Numbered from the stretch's first letter, positions 24,890 to 36,654 are shown. The stretch: 64,000 nt of DNA from Eucommia ulmoides (GCA_016647705.1 CM028336.1:12470880-12534879); one strand, 5' to 3'. The notes: generated by a model not told the origin, from the sequence alone. A program made the numbers and translations.

Positions 24890-25739
24890 TTATTTATAAA
24901 AATTCTTTTAATCAAAATATCCTTTCCTCCCCCAATTTTCTTAAAATCTTATTTTCGATTCAATTTTTACATTTAATATTTTCTTAAATTGCAATTCCAC
25001 CCCAAAATTTTTTAATTCAAAAGTTAAATGCCAATTTTGAATTGAATATTTTCTAAATTTACAAATTGACCCCAAAATTTTTTAAATCAAATAATAAATT
25101 ACGCCACCTATCCCGTTATTTTTGAAACATTTAAGATACGACTTAAATAAAAAAAATCAGGGTCTTACAAAATATCTAAGATTATTATATGGAAAACATG
25201 TCTATGTGTTTTATTTGTGGATTAATTAAATACATGTAGTAAATGAGTTAAAAATTCTACTGAGCTCTGGCTCACAACCCCATAATTTTTATTGCAGGAC
25301 CGATGAAAATGGTGTTGCGCATGAAATTTTATTTGAATTTCTATTTAATTTGTAATAATTGTATTTATTATTTACTTTTATAAAAATTGACTTGATAATT
25401 CGATAATTATAATTATCGCCGTAATTTGAAAAATTTCTTAGATTTTTATAAAATAAAATATTGTTTATTTAGTTTTAGTATTAATGTATATTTTCAATCG
25501 CCCTTGTTTAGTGAATTTGGAGAGGCCCCCTTACTTTAGGTTGCATTTGGGAATTGGAGTTTTGGAATTGGATTTTGAAGTGCAAACATATTTTTTTTTT
25601 TTTAAGAACTGAATTCAGTTATGTTCTCAAAGTTTAAGAACATATTTATGAATAATAAAATATTTGTTATTCAATTTTAGTTTTAATTCTCCTTGGGAGA
25701 AACCAAGTGGCAACTCTGAAAAATCGGGTCATTACAAAA

Positions 25740-25751
25740 TGGTATCAGAGC
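25740..25751 (+). other. Primer-binding site (initiator Met tRNA)
   Basis: TGGTATCAGAGC lies three bases after the left LTR end. It is complementary to the 3' end of plant initiator methionine tRNA. Confidence 0.93.
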
Positions 25752-27038
25752 ATAGGTTATGACCACCCTAGGCTTAGGTGATAGTACCCATTACTCATAA
25801 TAAGTGAAGTAATACTTAAAAATAATAATTTTTGTATAATTCATTAATTCATTAAAATAAATAAATAAATAAATTTGAGATTATGTTGGGGCCTATTTAG
25901 TTCATCAAATTACGATTTAGATTGTTTCAATTATTACTGAATTTAGAAATTATAATATTTTTTGTGTTTGATATTTATAGAAAAATGAAATTTACAGAAA
26001 ATTTGAGATTAATGATGTACTGTGGATTCAAAATTATGAAACAAAACAAAAACGGGGTATGGACATTGTGTATCCCTAAAGTTTGACCTGAATCTCATTT
26101 TGGTCCCTACATTGTGTATCCCTGAAGTTTCAATGATATAACACCCCAAGTTATATATTTATTTTGAGTTTAAATGATATTTTAGAAATTCAAGTGGGAG
26201 TTTTATATAATATTTTTATATACATGTTACGCTCGTTACATTACATGAGTATTGAATTTTTGAGACGTATATTTTTTTTTTTTTGTTTAAGACGTATTTG
26301 TGTGTTTCCAAACGTATTTATGTGGTTGACACGTATTTATGTGTTTCGAGACATATTTATATGGTTAAGACGTATTTATGTGTTTTGGAACGTGTTTATG
26401 TGGTTAAAATGTACTTATGTGTTTTGGATTTAAGAAAACAAAAATAATATTGTGGATATTGGAGATGATTATTTTTTGTTTCATGTGATAGTCCATCAGG
26501 AATATGGGCTATGAAATGTTGGTTTAAATTTTGGATGGAATTTATCGATGTTGGTTATGGGATATGGTAGTGGACTTGAAATGCCATGCCAAGTGAGAGA
26601 AATTATTGAGTTCATGAACCTATTGAAATTGAGATAGATCAAATCCAATTGAGACTACTGTGACATTTTAAAAATATATTTGTTGGTTATAAATATAAAG
26701 ATATATTTATTTCTATTTTTATTAGAGTAGTGCAACAGAAGTATTTAGAAATATAAAAAATTTTGGCAATTGGTTATCTATATTAGGTGTTACCGACCAA
26801 AATATACCATGTTGGGTTGTATTGAATAAAGTATGGGTCACCGCAGGTGCGGAAAGGGCGATACATAATATGAATTTTGGTGAGATATGGATTGGTGGTG
26901 ATTTTCGGTTACGAGACCCTATATAGAGAACAATTGTTGTAGAATCAAGTATGACTAACATGACCGTGCGGTATGATTCTAAATTATTATTGTTTTGAAC
27001 GAAAATTCGAGGACAAAATTTATTTAAGGAAAATAGAT
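25752..27038 (+). mobile_element. Internal region of gypsy-like element, no proteins
   Basis: About 1.3 kb without gag or pol similarity. It contains the 39-bp minisatellite at 26292-26427, and a segment at 26780-26960 that resembles the sequence usually seen 3' of pol in this type. The purine-rich end is at about 27022-27038. Confidence 0.7.
26292..26427. repeat. 39-bp minisatellite, ~3.5 units
   Basis: Units alternate ACGTATTTATGTGTTTYGRR and ACGTATTTATGTGGTTAA. Read through, they encode a period of 13 residues (RRIYVFWNVFMWL), but no start or context supports a protein. Confidence 0.85.
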
Positions 27039-27289
27039 TGTAATACCTCAAAAATTTATATTTTTGAAAATATTATTTTAAATAAGTTTAATATTTTTTG
27101 GTTGTTTTGTATAGTATGAAAATTTATGGTATAAATAAATATTTGATAATTTTTTAGGGTTAAATGTTAATTTGACTTTCAAAAATTTTGGGAATATTGT
27201 GTTATTTAAAATATAATTTTAAGAATTTTATAATATAATTAATATTTTTTATTTTAAAGGAGTATTTATGTCAATAGCATATATATATA

Positions 27290-27419
27290 ATGTTGATTTG
27301 CTGTCTTCTTTTAAAATAAGACAGCAAACCAAATGTAAAATGTGTGTTGTATACATATATACAACACACTTGTATTAAAAAATTAATTAATTAATGAGGC
27401 AGTGAAAAGTGATCAACAT
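27290..27419. mobile_element. 130-bp hairpin MITE
   Basis: ATGTTGAT and ATCAACAT form the ends, sitting in a TA-rich target. Inside are two hairpins: GCTGTCTT...AAGACAGC (27301-27326) and GTGTTGTATA...TATACAACAC (27345-27368). The left LTR lacks this segment, which defines it as an insertion. Confidence 0.75.
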
Positions 27420-27776
27420 ATATATATATATAAGTTACGGTATTATATATTTTGAATGTTTCGCTTCGAATTTCAGGTAGAATAACTAACTATTTTAATA
27501 TTTGTATCTAATCTCTCTCTCTCTCTTCATTATGTGAATCATGCTAAAATTGTTATTAATTTTTAATCGTTAGTTTTCATGAAATATTTAGGATTATGAT
27601 GTGAAAAATATGTTCATGTGTTTATTTGTGAATTGATCAAATGCATGTAATAAAGGAGTTAAAAATTCTACTGAGTTCTGACTCACAACCCAACAGTTTT
27701 TATTGCAAGGTCGATAAAAATGGTACTACGCATGAAAACTTATTTGAATTTCTATTTAATTTGTAATAATTTTATT

Positions 27777-29354
27777 GGGTTTATACCATTTACCTCCCTT
27801 GTCATTTTGCACTAAACCAGATGTCTCCCCTATCTTTTTGCAAATACTAGTCACTCCCTTATCATTCTGGTCAAACACCACTTACCTCCTTTATTAATTA
27901 AAAATTAATAAAAAAATTTATTATAATGACAATTCTACCCTTAACTATTTAAAAATATTAAATAATTTAAAAATAAAATACATAAATACCCTTTTAATTT
28001 TATATATATATTCATCTTTTATATTTTACACTAATATCCCTATTTAAAAAATATATATATTCAAAAACTTAAAGGGCTCTTATGTATATTTTCAATTTCA
28101 TCTTCTTCTGTTCTTCAACCCACCCCACCCCACCCTTGCTCCATCTCCAGAGAATTTCAACGGCGATTGATGCTCGCACTTGGTGGCGATGACAAGAAGG
28201 GATGGCTGCGGCGCAGGAAGAAAGAGGGGAGGTGGATTTATGAAAATAGAAAGTACATACCCAGAAGATAGAGAGAAAAATGTATGAGGGAGAAAAATGG
28301 GGGGGGGGGGGAGGAGAAACAGAGTTGAGGCGATTTCGAATGGTGGGTGTGTGGGTGGGAATTATAAAGAGAAAGTGGGTATTTGTGTGGGATGTGGTTT
28401 CAGAGGGAAAGAAGGGTCGCAGTGGCCATGGCAACGTCACAGAGCCATAAACGAAGACACATTTCTTTAAGTAAGTTATAATAAATAAAAACCGAGAGGG
28501 AAGAGAGACGAGAATGAAAAAATGAAAAAAAAAATCTACATTGCCCTAAAAAATTCCTAAAGTTAGTCCTAAAAAGCTTCAATTGCAATAAGCTTCTAGG
28601 CTTAAAATTGCTATGGATTTTACTATGGATTTTATCTCAAATTGGAGTTGTGAATCAGCTATTGGGTTCTTCTGGTGCAATCGCCGTCATGATCGGACGG
28701 CTATGTTCTGGATGGCGAATCATGGGTCACGGGTCACCGCCAGTACGATTTCGAAGGGTGGGTTGAGGCCAAATTCTTGTCTTGCATAAACGGCCGTTGC
28801 CGAGTGTTGCGGGACTGGTGGTGGCATTGGCCGACAAGATAGACGAAGAAAGAGGATGGGGAGTTTGCAGAGTTAGAGAGATTGCAGAGAGTAAGAGAGA
28901 AAGAGAAAAGATAGATCTCTGCAACACTGAAATGAACAAGAAAAATAAAACTACATTTTTTGCCCTTAAATTTTGAATGATTTTTAAATAGATCCTTTTG
29001 AATTAGTTGAAATAAAATGACTAAGTGATGGTGGCGGTGGGTGGTGGAGGTGGAAGGTGGCAGAGGCATTGGGTTGTGGGTGGTGGTGGTGGTTGTGGGT
29101 GGTGGTGGTGGCGCTGGGAGGTAAATATAATTATTAAAAAAAAATTGAGGGTAAAAATATAATTTTAAAAATAAGGGGGTGTTAATGAATTTTTTTAAAA
29201 ATAAAATATAATATTTTTTAAATTGAAGTAAGGTTATTTATGTCTTTTAACATAAAAAAATATTAGTTAATGGGAGATCTCTGGTATTTGTAAAAAGATA
29301 GAGGAGATATTTGGTTTAGTGTAAAACGACAGAAGAAATAAATGGTATAAACCC
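27777..29354. mobile_element. MULE without transposase, 1,578 bp
   Basis: GGGTTTATACCATTTA at the left and its complement TAAATGGTATAAACCC at the right begin inverted repeats of roughly 90 bp. TAATTTTATT flanks both sides (27767-27776 and 29355-29364), and the left LTR shows the empty site. The interior has GC-rich patches (28090-28210 and 28700-28860) and GTGGTGG-rich sequence (29030-29115), as in Pack-MULE-type elements carrying host fragments. The subterminal segment near 28055 (CAAAAACTTAAAGGG) is shared with the element at 41913. No transposase was found. Confidence 0.9.
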
Positions 29355-29728
29355 TAATTTTATTTATTATTTACTGTTATAAAAATTGACTCGATAATTA
29401 TAATTATCGCCGTAGTTTGAAAAGTTTCTCAACTTTTTATAAAATAAAATATTGTTTATTTAGTTTTAGTATTAATGTATATTTTCGATCGCCCTTGATT
29501 TAGTGAATTTGGAAAGGCTCTGTTACTTTAGGTTGCATTTGGGAATTGGAGTTTTGGAATTGGATTCTGAAGTGCAAACATGTTTTTTTTTTTTTTAAGA
29601 ACTAAATTTAGTTATGTTCTCAAAGTTTAAGATCAGATTTATGAATAACAAAATATTTGTTATTCAGTTTAATTTTAATTCTCTTTGGGAGAAACCAAGT
29701 GACGGCCCTGCGAAACCGGGTCGTTCCA

Positions 29729-30164
29729 AACACAGTACCTCAAATTAAAATATCACAAATATAATCACATCTCAGGCATCTTATTTTGACATTGATCAAA
29801 GGTATTATGTATAATATCAAGGATGATCACATTCAATCTCTTACAACACTAGTAAATCCTTTTGTGATTATTCTAGTATCTTGTACTGATGATTTGAGAT
29901 TTATCACTCTCAAAGAGAAAACAATAAAACAAGCTAGCCTAAATTGTTGTAAAATAATTTTTAACAATCCAATACTGATTAGAAACAAAAAATATCTTTG
30001 GTCTCTGCCTTTTAATCATATTAAAGAGTTAAAATACTTCAACTTAATATCTAAGGTTTTCAACAACATTGATACAATTAAATACTAACATTAAAAATAC
30101 CTTTTATTATTTACTTGAGATTATTGATAAAAATAAACCCGTCTAGGATTGTCTATAGGGCATA
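29729..30164. other. Right flank of the gypsy-like element, unassigned
   Basis: AT-rich. A 100-codon frame (29786-30088) has no recognised domain. The stretch may be the continuation of the LTR-like sequence at 22090-22316 and ends near ATCTCCAACA at about 30174. Confidence 0.4.
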
Positions 30165-30440
30165 TCTCCAACAGACATTTTCCGTGCATAACAGACTCTC
30201 AAACTTTTGAATCTTTTGGTTAGAGACCATTTTTCTTGGAGTAAAATTTTAGGTCATATAAAAAAAAAAAAAAAATCCGGTGACCTAGAATACCAATTTA
30301 CTTAATACCTAGTGTAAACTCTTTTCCTTTAAAATTCGACCCAAACCTTTTAAAAACACAGTGCGCACAAAGCCACATCTTCTTTTTCAAATAAATAAAT
30401 AAATAATCCAAAAGCGTTTCAAATAACACATAATAACATT
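30165..30440 (+). repeat. Fragment of Ogre-like LTR 3' end
   Basis: Landmarks at 13404-13620 recur here: GACTCTCAAACTTT, TTTTGGTTAGA, GGTGACCTAGAATACC and AATTCGACCCAAA. It indicates a second, truncated copy of the element at 10161-16045. Confidence 0.55.
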
Positions 30441-31190
30441 TTTTTTATGGAAAAAAAAACATTCTACGATGCGTCACCCTTCTTCCACAGTCAGCTAGCA
30501 ATTATTAATTTTGATGCCTAATTTTTCGACCAATTTGTCTTTTCTATTTTTTCCTCTCTCTCGTATTTTAGATTCAAATGAATTTGAAAAAGAACTATGA
30601 AATTGATATTAAAAACTTATTTACCGACATCTTCGTATACTAAATCGGTGTCACCAATATTTTTTTTTAACCTTGCAACCACCTTCAGAAGACCATGTAA
30701 ATTTGTTCAATAAATTCATAACTTCTAGGTATAAAACTTTGTGAATGAAATTTGCAATTTTTATTTGACAATCTTGCAAATGATTTTTTTTTTCAAAATT
30801 CGCATTATGTAGATCCGAAATCATCAAGATGTAAGCAAACGTAAGATATATGAAGAGAAGACATATATTTAAGACAAAAGAATCATTTTCCAATTATTTT
30901 GTAGGTTGTAGACTTGACGAACCGACACATGGAAGTCAGGTGATGGTATTCGTCCGCATTGCACCGGCCAACAGGGGGACAGGTGTCGACCTCACTCCTT
31001 CCCTTCATTCTCTTTTACCACCGTCTTCTGGGTCCCACACACAACCCGTGGGGTACCGGGTCCCACCACATGACAACTCATGTGCCCCATTCTCCCACCA
31101 CCTGCAAACCAAACTGCTCGGCTCCACTACTTTTTACTCCATTTTCAAAAATAAATTCACAACCTAAAATAAATAAATAAATAATTTTTG
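30441..31190. other. Unassigned region with a GC-rich island
   Basis: 30905-31140 is markedly richer in G+C than its surroundings and not repetitive by eye; frames of 105 and 73 codons cross it (30850-31167 and 30959-31180) without recognised domains. It could be an exon or promoter fragment captured by a repeat, or an untranslated remnant. No gene is called. Confidence 0.35.
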
Positions 31191-31370
31191 GGGGGTAAAT
31201 TTAATACATTTGGCTCTCAAAAAGATATAAAAAATTAAAAAATAGACCCCCAATTATTATAATACCCCAATTATTATAATAAAATTTTTAGTCTCAAAGA
31301 TTTTTAAAAAATAGTCATATGTTATTTAACCATTATTTTATTTTATTTTATATTTTACATAAAATGTCAT

Positions 31371-31600
31371 TTCGTGAAATATCAGAAAATGTCATTATTC
31401 ATATTTTTATTTTTGATATTTTCAAATATTTAATACATATTTATGACTAATTGTATTGGTGAATGTTCATATCGGTAATATTGTGTGTTTTAGTAAGAGT
31501 ACACTTTCGTGAAATATCGGAAGACGTGAGTATTCACATTTTTATTTTTGATATTTTTAAATATTTAATACATATTTATGGCTAACTATATTGATGTTAA
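31371..31600. repeat. Tandem duplication, 135-bp period
   Basis: TTCGTGAAATATC at 31371 and 31506 starts two units that share a TTTTTATTTTTGATATTTT core and TTAATACATATTTATG. Confidence 0.8.
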
Positions 31601-31675
31601 TGTTCACAACTTTCACCAAAACATACCGGATGTGTACTCTTACCAAAGCACACAAAATTACCGATATGAACATTC
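31461..31675. repeat. 44-bp inverted repeat (foldback)
   Basis: 31461-31504 and 31632-31675 are complementary over 44 bases with about three mismatches, separated by 127 bases. Arms begin GAATGTTCATATCGGTAATA and its complement. Confidence 0.85.
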
Positions 31676-32185
31676 ACCAAAATACACCGATATCAACATT
31701 TGCAAAACACATTGATATGTATTTTTATCAAAATACCAAAACACACCAAAAAGAGATCCATATGAACATTCACAAAGACTATCATTCATAAAAACAAAAT
31801 GATCAAACACAAACAATCTCAATCAATAAACCAAATTCCACCAAAATCACAACTACAGGACCAAAATCAAACAATGAACATTCAAAAAAAAAAAACATAA
31901 TCCAAATTTGTGACAAAAAAACCAAGATCAACGAAAAACAAACCAGTGTGAACATTTCACTAAAATCACACTAACATTCACAAACACAACCCTCAATGAA
32001 ACATTTACAAACACAAAACAATTAAAACAGGAGATTTGTTGTGAATATTCACCATGGCAGCGATAGTTCCAGATTTGAAAAATTTCAGATCGGAAATTTT
32101 CAGATTTGAAGTTGCGACAAAAACAAACTCAATTCGACAAAAACATAGACGAAAACAAACGATAAAGATGAACAAACAAAAAATG

Positions 32186-32470
32186 TTCAGATTCGACAAA
32201 CCAGGTGGAAGGAAATTAGCTCCTAGGGATCTGAAAGGCAGTAAATCTCATCGTTGCTTAGGCTTGGGCCGATTTTAGAACAACGAAATCGGCCATGAAC
32301 GAACCACCGCCTCCCACCGAACGAACCAACAATTTTCAGATCCGACAAACCAGGTGGAAGGAAATTGGCTCCTAGGGATCTAAACGGCGGTGAATCTCGA
32401 TGTTGCCTGGGCTTGGGCCGATTTTAGAATCACGAACTCGTCCATGAACGAACCACCGCCACCCATCGAA
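32186..32470. repeat. Tandem duplication, ~149-bp period
   Basis: Two units share TTCAGAT(T/C)CGACAAACC, AAACCAGGTGGAAGGAAATT, GCTCCTAGGGATCT and GGCTTGGGCCGATTTTAGAA. A related single copy sits at 9835-9970. Confidence 0.85.
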
Positions 32471-34502
32471 GGAGAGCGGCATCGTTGTCATTGTAAAGGA
32501 AGAGCACAGTAAAGGAAGAGAACAGCGGGCAGATCCCTGGCGGCGGAGGCGGCGTCATTGGCGAGCACACGATTGGATGTTTTTGTGCATACGATAGTCT
32601 AAGAGAGGGGAAGATAAAATGGAGAATTAGGGTTTGTACCCATATTATATATACCGATAAATATGTCCATTTATTACTGTGTGTGTAAAATTTAAGATAA
32701 ACAAAAAAAAAAAAAAAAAAAAACCATCTCCCTCCACTTTCGCAGTAGTATTTAATATGAGTAGCTATAATCAAAACAAGAATTTTACATCACCAGATTG
32801 TTTTATTAAGGGGTCCCACCCATGGTCATCTTTGGATTTAGGGACAATTACATTTATGGTCCCTGAAGTATAGGGTGGGGACTTTATGTGTACACTCAAT
32901 TTTGTCAAATTGCACATTTAATTTCCAAAATTTTTATATTTTGTTTCAATCTCGCAAAATTAAACATATTGTTAATAATCTTTGATGAAAATGAGTTGTG
33001 ATCAACACGTGATCTTCTAATAGCGATATTTGATCATTTCTTTACTCCACTAGATCTAATACTTTTTTTTTTTTTTTAACATTTATCTAACAATGATTTG
33101 TTGTGTGTGTGTTAGAGAGAGAGAGAGAGAGAGAGAGAATCTAAAATATTGTTGGAGAAAAATGTTTTATATTTAGTGGAATGATAAAATGAAGAATACA
33201 TTCCCACTAAAAGCCACAAGCTGAGCACAATCTATTTTCCGTCAAAAATCATCAACAACGTTTTTAATTTTTCCGGATTATTATAAATGTGAAACTTGAG
33301 AGATCAATATAAGCTCATTAGAAGAGAATGGACATCGCTTTAGCTTGCCAACAAGCTCCAATTTTTTATTAAGGCGATGCCCTCTCTTGCAATATATGTG
33401 GAAGAAATTTATTTAAGAATTTTTTGTTCCGTGACAGACTTTTCGCTTTTGATTGTGGTGTCTTTAGTTGATAATTTTCAGTAGTCATTCTTGATGGCAC
33501 TTGTTTTTTAATATACAATTTGACAAATCTCATAATTCATATAGACATTGACTCCATACTTTAGGGATCAAAATGTAAGTCTCCCTTGGATTTAGTTCGT
33601 TACTTAATACTTAGTGGTTGACTACTAACATAATCATCAATTCGGTGACTTTGTTTTGCCTTAAAAAATTAATTTTGAATGAGCAATCAATTATCATACG
33701 AAATTTGTTTCTCTTATATTTTGTTTGATTCCTAATTATTTGGTGTATAGTAATAGATATCGAAGTAAGCATGACATCAATTTATGATAAATTTTGTATT
33801 AATAATAAATATTTTTTTTTTTATTATTCAACGGCTAATGATAGATATGTACTACTTTTATTATTAATTTAGTTGAGTAATTTGTAACCGTAAATATATT
33901 CAAATATGAATGATCGTCGACCACCACATGTTTATAATATCTAATTTTATTATATGGTCACAGTCAATCATAAGATGATAATAATAATAATAATTTAATC
34001 TCATACTTTAGCGGTAATAAATTTTTTTATTTTTTTTTATTTTTAAAGAAAATTAAATATTTAATTGAAAAAAAAAATTTAAGCGGTATCTAAATAAATT
34101 TAAATTTGATATAGAGAAAATTGTATTTTTGTTGAGTGTACATGTAAATCTTAAAATTTGATAAATTGTATGTGTGATACCTTAAGGTTTACGTTTGTTA
34201 TAAAATTTAAAACCTTATTAATAATTTTGAATTAAAAACTTCTTATGTTCAGCACAAGGCTTTCAAATTATTATATTTTTATCATTTTATTACGCTACTA
34301 AATTTTAATTTTTTTTTTTTTTTTTTTATATTAACAATTCAAGTTTTTCTCTATCTTTTTTTAGAAGAATCACTGTTAGATAGAAAAAAATAAAAAATTA
34401 AATTTATTGAAGTGATAAAATAACGAAAATATTCTTATTAGAAGGTCATGTGTTAAGTACAACTCAGCTAAAATTATTAATTATATTTTTACTTTTGCGG
34501 GA
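32471..34502. other. Intergenic, simple repeats only
   Basis: GC-richer at first (to about 32600), then AT-rich. It contains a (GA)n tract at 33115-33138 and several A/T runs. No gene is recognised. Confidence 0.6.
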
Positions 34503-34511
34503 TTAAAACAA

Positions 34512-34810
34512 GGGGCATGCATCATTTACTCCCAAAGTATAAAAGAAATTACTAATTACTCCCATCACTTTTTTTTTTTTTGCACCAATAACTCATTTTG
34601 TTTTTGTTTAACCAAAATATCCTTCATATGGATGTTAAATGTAACATTCAACAACTGTGGGTGTTGAATGTAACATCAATTGTTTATTTATTTATTTTTT
34701 ACTGATATTATATTTTTCTGACCAATATACCCCTCATGTGGATGTTGAGTGTAACATTCAACTCTGACCAATATACCCTTCATGTGGGTGTTGAATGTAA
34801 CATCAATTGT

Positions 34811-34841
<31 letters not shown>

Positions 34842-35515
34842 TTTTATGATGTTATCTTTTTCTGACCAAAATACTCCTCATATGGATGTTGAATGTAACA
34901 TTCAAAACCTGTGGTTGTTGAATGTAACATCAATTGTGGTGTTTTTTTTTTTTTTTTTAATAATATTATCTTTTTCTGACCAAAATACAACTCATGTGGA
35001 TATTGAATGTAACATTCAACACCTATGGATGTTAAATGTAACATCTATTGTTCTCTTATTTTTGTATGCAAAGTAAAATCCATATGATATTACATTGAAC
35101 ACCTGTGGATGATACATTCAATACCTGTAAATGTTGAATATAATATTAATTGTTTTCTTATTTAACGTCATGTTTGATAACGATTTTATCCTAAAATCAA
35201 GTTTTTTTTTTTAGGAACATATAGAAAGTGACAAAAAATCATAAAATTTGGGGTGAAAACTGTAATTTATGGCGGCGGCGGCGACCAGCGGAGACCGGCA
35301 GTAGCGGTTGGCGGTGGTGCACCAGTTTGACGACTTACTTTATCGATGTAAAGCTCACGGGAGGGCATTTCGGTAAACACATTTCTCTCCATTTTTAAAA
35401 ACGGGACTAATTGATGCAAGAAAAATGTGTTGACGGGAATAATCGGTGCAAAGAAAAGCCAATGGGAGTAAACGGTAAATAGTTTCTTTTTTTGGGAGTA
35501 ATTGATAATTTTCCC
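34512..35515. mobile_element. MULE without transposase, 1,004 bp
   Basis: TTAAAACAA flanks both sides (34503-34511 and 35516-35524). The ends are GGGGCATGCATCATTTACTCCC-like on the left and, reverse-complemented, GGGAAAATTATCAATTACTC on the right; similarity continues inward for about 80 bp, including TTTGCACCAATAACTC versus TTTGCACCGATTATTC. The interior is the palindrome-bearing tandem array 34600-35165 and a GC-rich GGCGGCGGCGGCGACC patch at 35270-35325. Confidence 0.82.
34600..35165. repeat. Tandem array with palindromic core (~5 units)
   Basis: Units of about 100-145 bp contain TGACCAAAATA, TCATATGGATGTTGAATG, then GTTGAATGTAACATTCAAC (a near-perfect palindrome) and TGTTGAATGTAACATCAATT. 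Units start near 34607, 34721, 34865, 34980 and, degenerate, 35075. Confidence 0.85.
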
Positions 35516-35524
35516 TTAAAACAA

Positions 35525-36616
35525 TGAAAAACTTTAGGAATCAAATAGTATAATCGACGGCCACTCATTATTTCATACAATATATATGTATATATGAAGA
35601 GATTGAGTAAGATACTCATTATTTGATATGTATAAAAAAAAAATATATATATATAAGAACTCATAAAAATGTTTGAAAGAATCATTCTCTAACCCTATTA
35701 AAATATTATTTCTCTTTCTATTTTTAAGTATTAGTATTTGATTAAGTATTTTGCAAGGGATATTGGATAAAGTTTTCCCATTCCCTATAATTTACATATA
35801 TATATATATAGTGTTGCGATTAATTAATTAAGTAATAAAATAGTCCTATATATATGTGATAATGATAGAAATGGTATGGTAAAACCAAAGCGAAAGGTGA
35901 TGTCTGAGCTGTTAGACATTGATGAATTGGTAGTTGGAATTATGTAATACCTCTCAAGTCTCATTCTTTGGAATTATGGTGATTGTATTGAAGGGGTGAC
36001 GCTACTTATTCTCAAAGGGTCATGGAGGTATGGTGAACCTCATTTATGATTTCATTCGCTTGCAATCCTTCAAAAATAAATAAATAAATATTATTGTAAT
36101 TTCACTCACCGTGATCTCATTCTCTTTTATACTTGATTTTTTATTTTATTTTTTTATTATACGATAAAGTATTTAGATCAGTTTATGCGTAACTCGATTA
36201 ATCACTTTTTTAGATAATCATTCTCTCACATCGTTATGTTACATTTAAAATTAAATTCAAGATTTAATTTTTAAAATGCTCTGCAGAGGAGTCTTGATCC
36301 TAATTGACAAGAAAATTGGACATCTTCCCTTATCAACCGAATTAATACTTAGTATCATCATTTGCATGTTTGCTACAAAATAATAATTAAAAAAATCTTG
36401 TTCTTCAATACACAAATTATCATTCTTTGGATTACAGGGATGATGGATGATTTTCCTTCGACCATAAGAATCATTTGATAAGTAATTGGTAGTGTTTGTT
36501 TAGTGATTTTTCTCTCATATTTGTATTTCTGTAAACAAAAATATATTATATATTAGCTCACTTCTTAAGATTTCGTTCTAAAAACATGGGAATAGAGTAG
36601 AAATCGATTTTTATTC

Positions 36617-36654
<38 letters not shown>

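Larger units (their letters stand above)
22747..25169 (-). mobile_element. Solo LTR, family X copy 1 (2,423 bp)
   Basis: Starts TGTCACACCCC and ends GGGTCTTACA, flanked by AAATA on both sides (22742-22746 and 25170-25174). The uninterrupted site exists in the right LTR near 27590. Reverse-complemented it reads TGTAAGACCC...GGGTGTGACA, the common sense orientation of gypsy LTRs, hence minus strand. It carries regularly repeated CACACCCCTTACGGGGAGAA-like units (23397-23535), poly-C, poly-T and long (CT)n(AT)n at 24808-24884. ORFs in it (for example 24189-24548) are simple-sequence translations. Confidence 0.92.
22319..25736 (+). repeat. Left LTR of the gypsy-like element (split by a solo LTR)
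   Basis: 22319-22746 and 25170-25736 together match 27039-27597 and onward in the right LTR; the solo LTR at 22747-25169 interrupts it between TTAAATA and AAATATC. Confidence 0.88.
22319..29728 (+). mobile_element. Non-autonomous Ty3/gypsy-like LTR element with three nested insertions
   Basis: Two LTRs beginning TGTAATAC flank about 1.3 kb. The left LTR ends ATTACA at 25736 and is followed by TGGTATCAGAGC (25740-25751), the initiator-Met tRNA primer site. The right LTR is preceded by TTCGAGGACAAAATTTATTT and a purine-rich tract, as in plant chromovirus-type gypsy elements. Flanking AATAC (22314-22318) and AACAC (29729-29733) differ at one base. Subtracting nested elements, the LTRs are about 0.99 and 1.1 kb. 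No gag or pol is present, so it depended on another element's proteins. Confidence 0.85.
27039..29728 (+). repeat. Right LTR of the gypsy-like element (with MITE and MULE)
   Basis: Matches the left LTR from TGTAATAC to GGGTCGTTCCA, with two insertions not present in the left copy: 27290-27419 and 27777-29354. Confidence 0.88.

Noticed and set aside
28069..28440. A 123-codon minus-strand frame
   Set aside because: It lies in the MULE 27777-29354, starts in GC-rich simple sequence and has no recognised domain.
30850..31167. A 105-codon frame over the GC-rich island as a gene
   Set aside because: No domain, no splice partners and no promoter context; overlapping frames are equally open.
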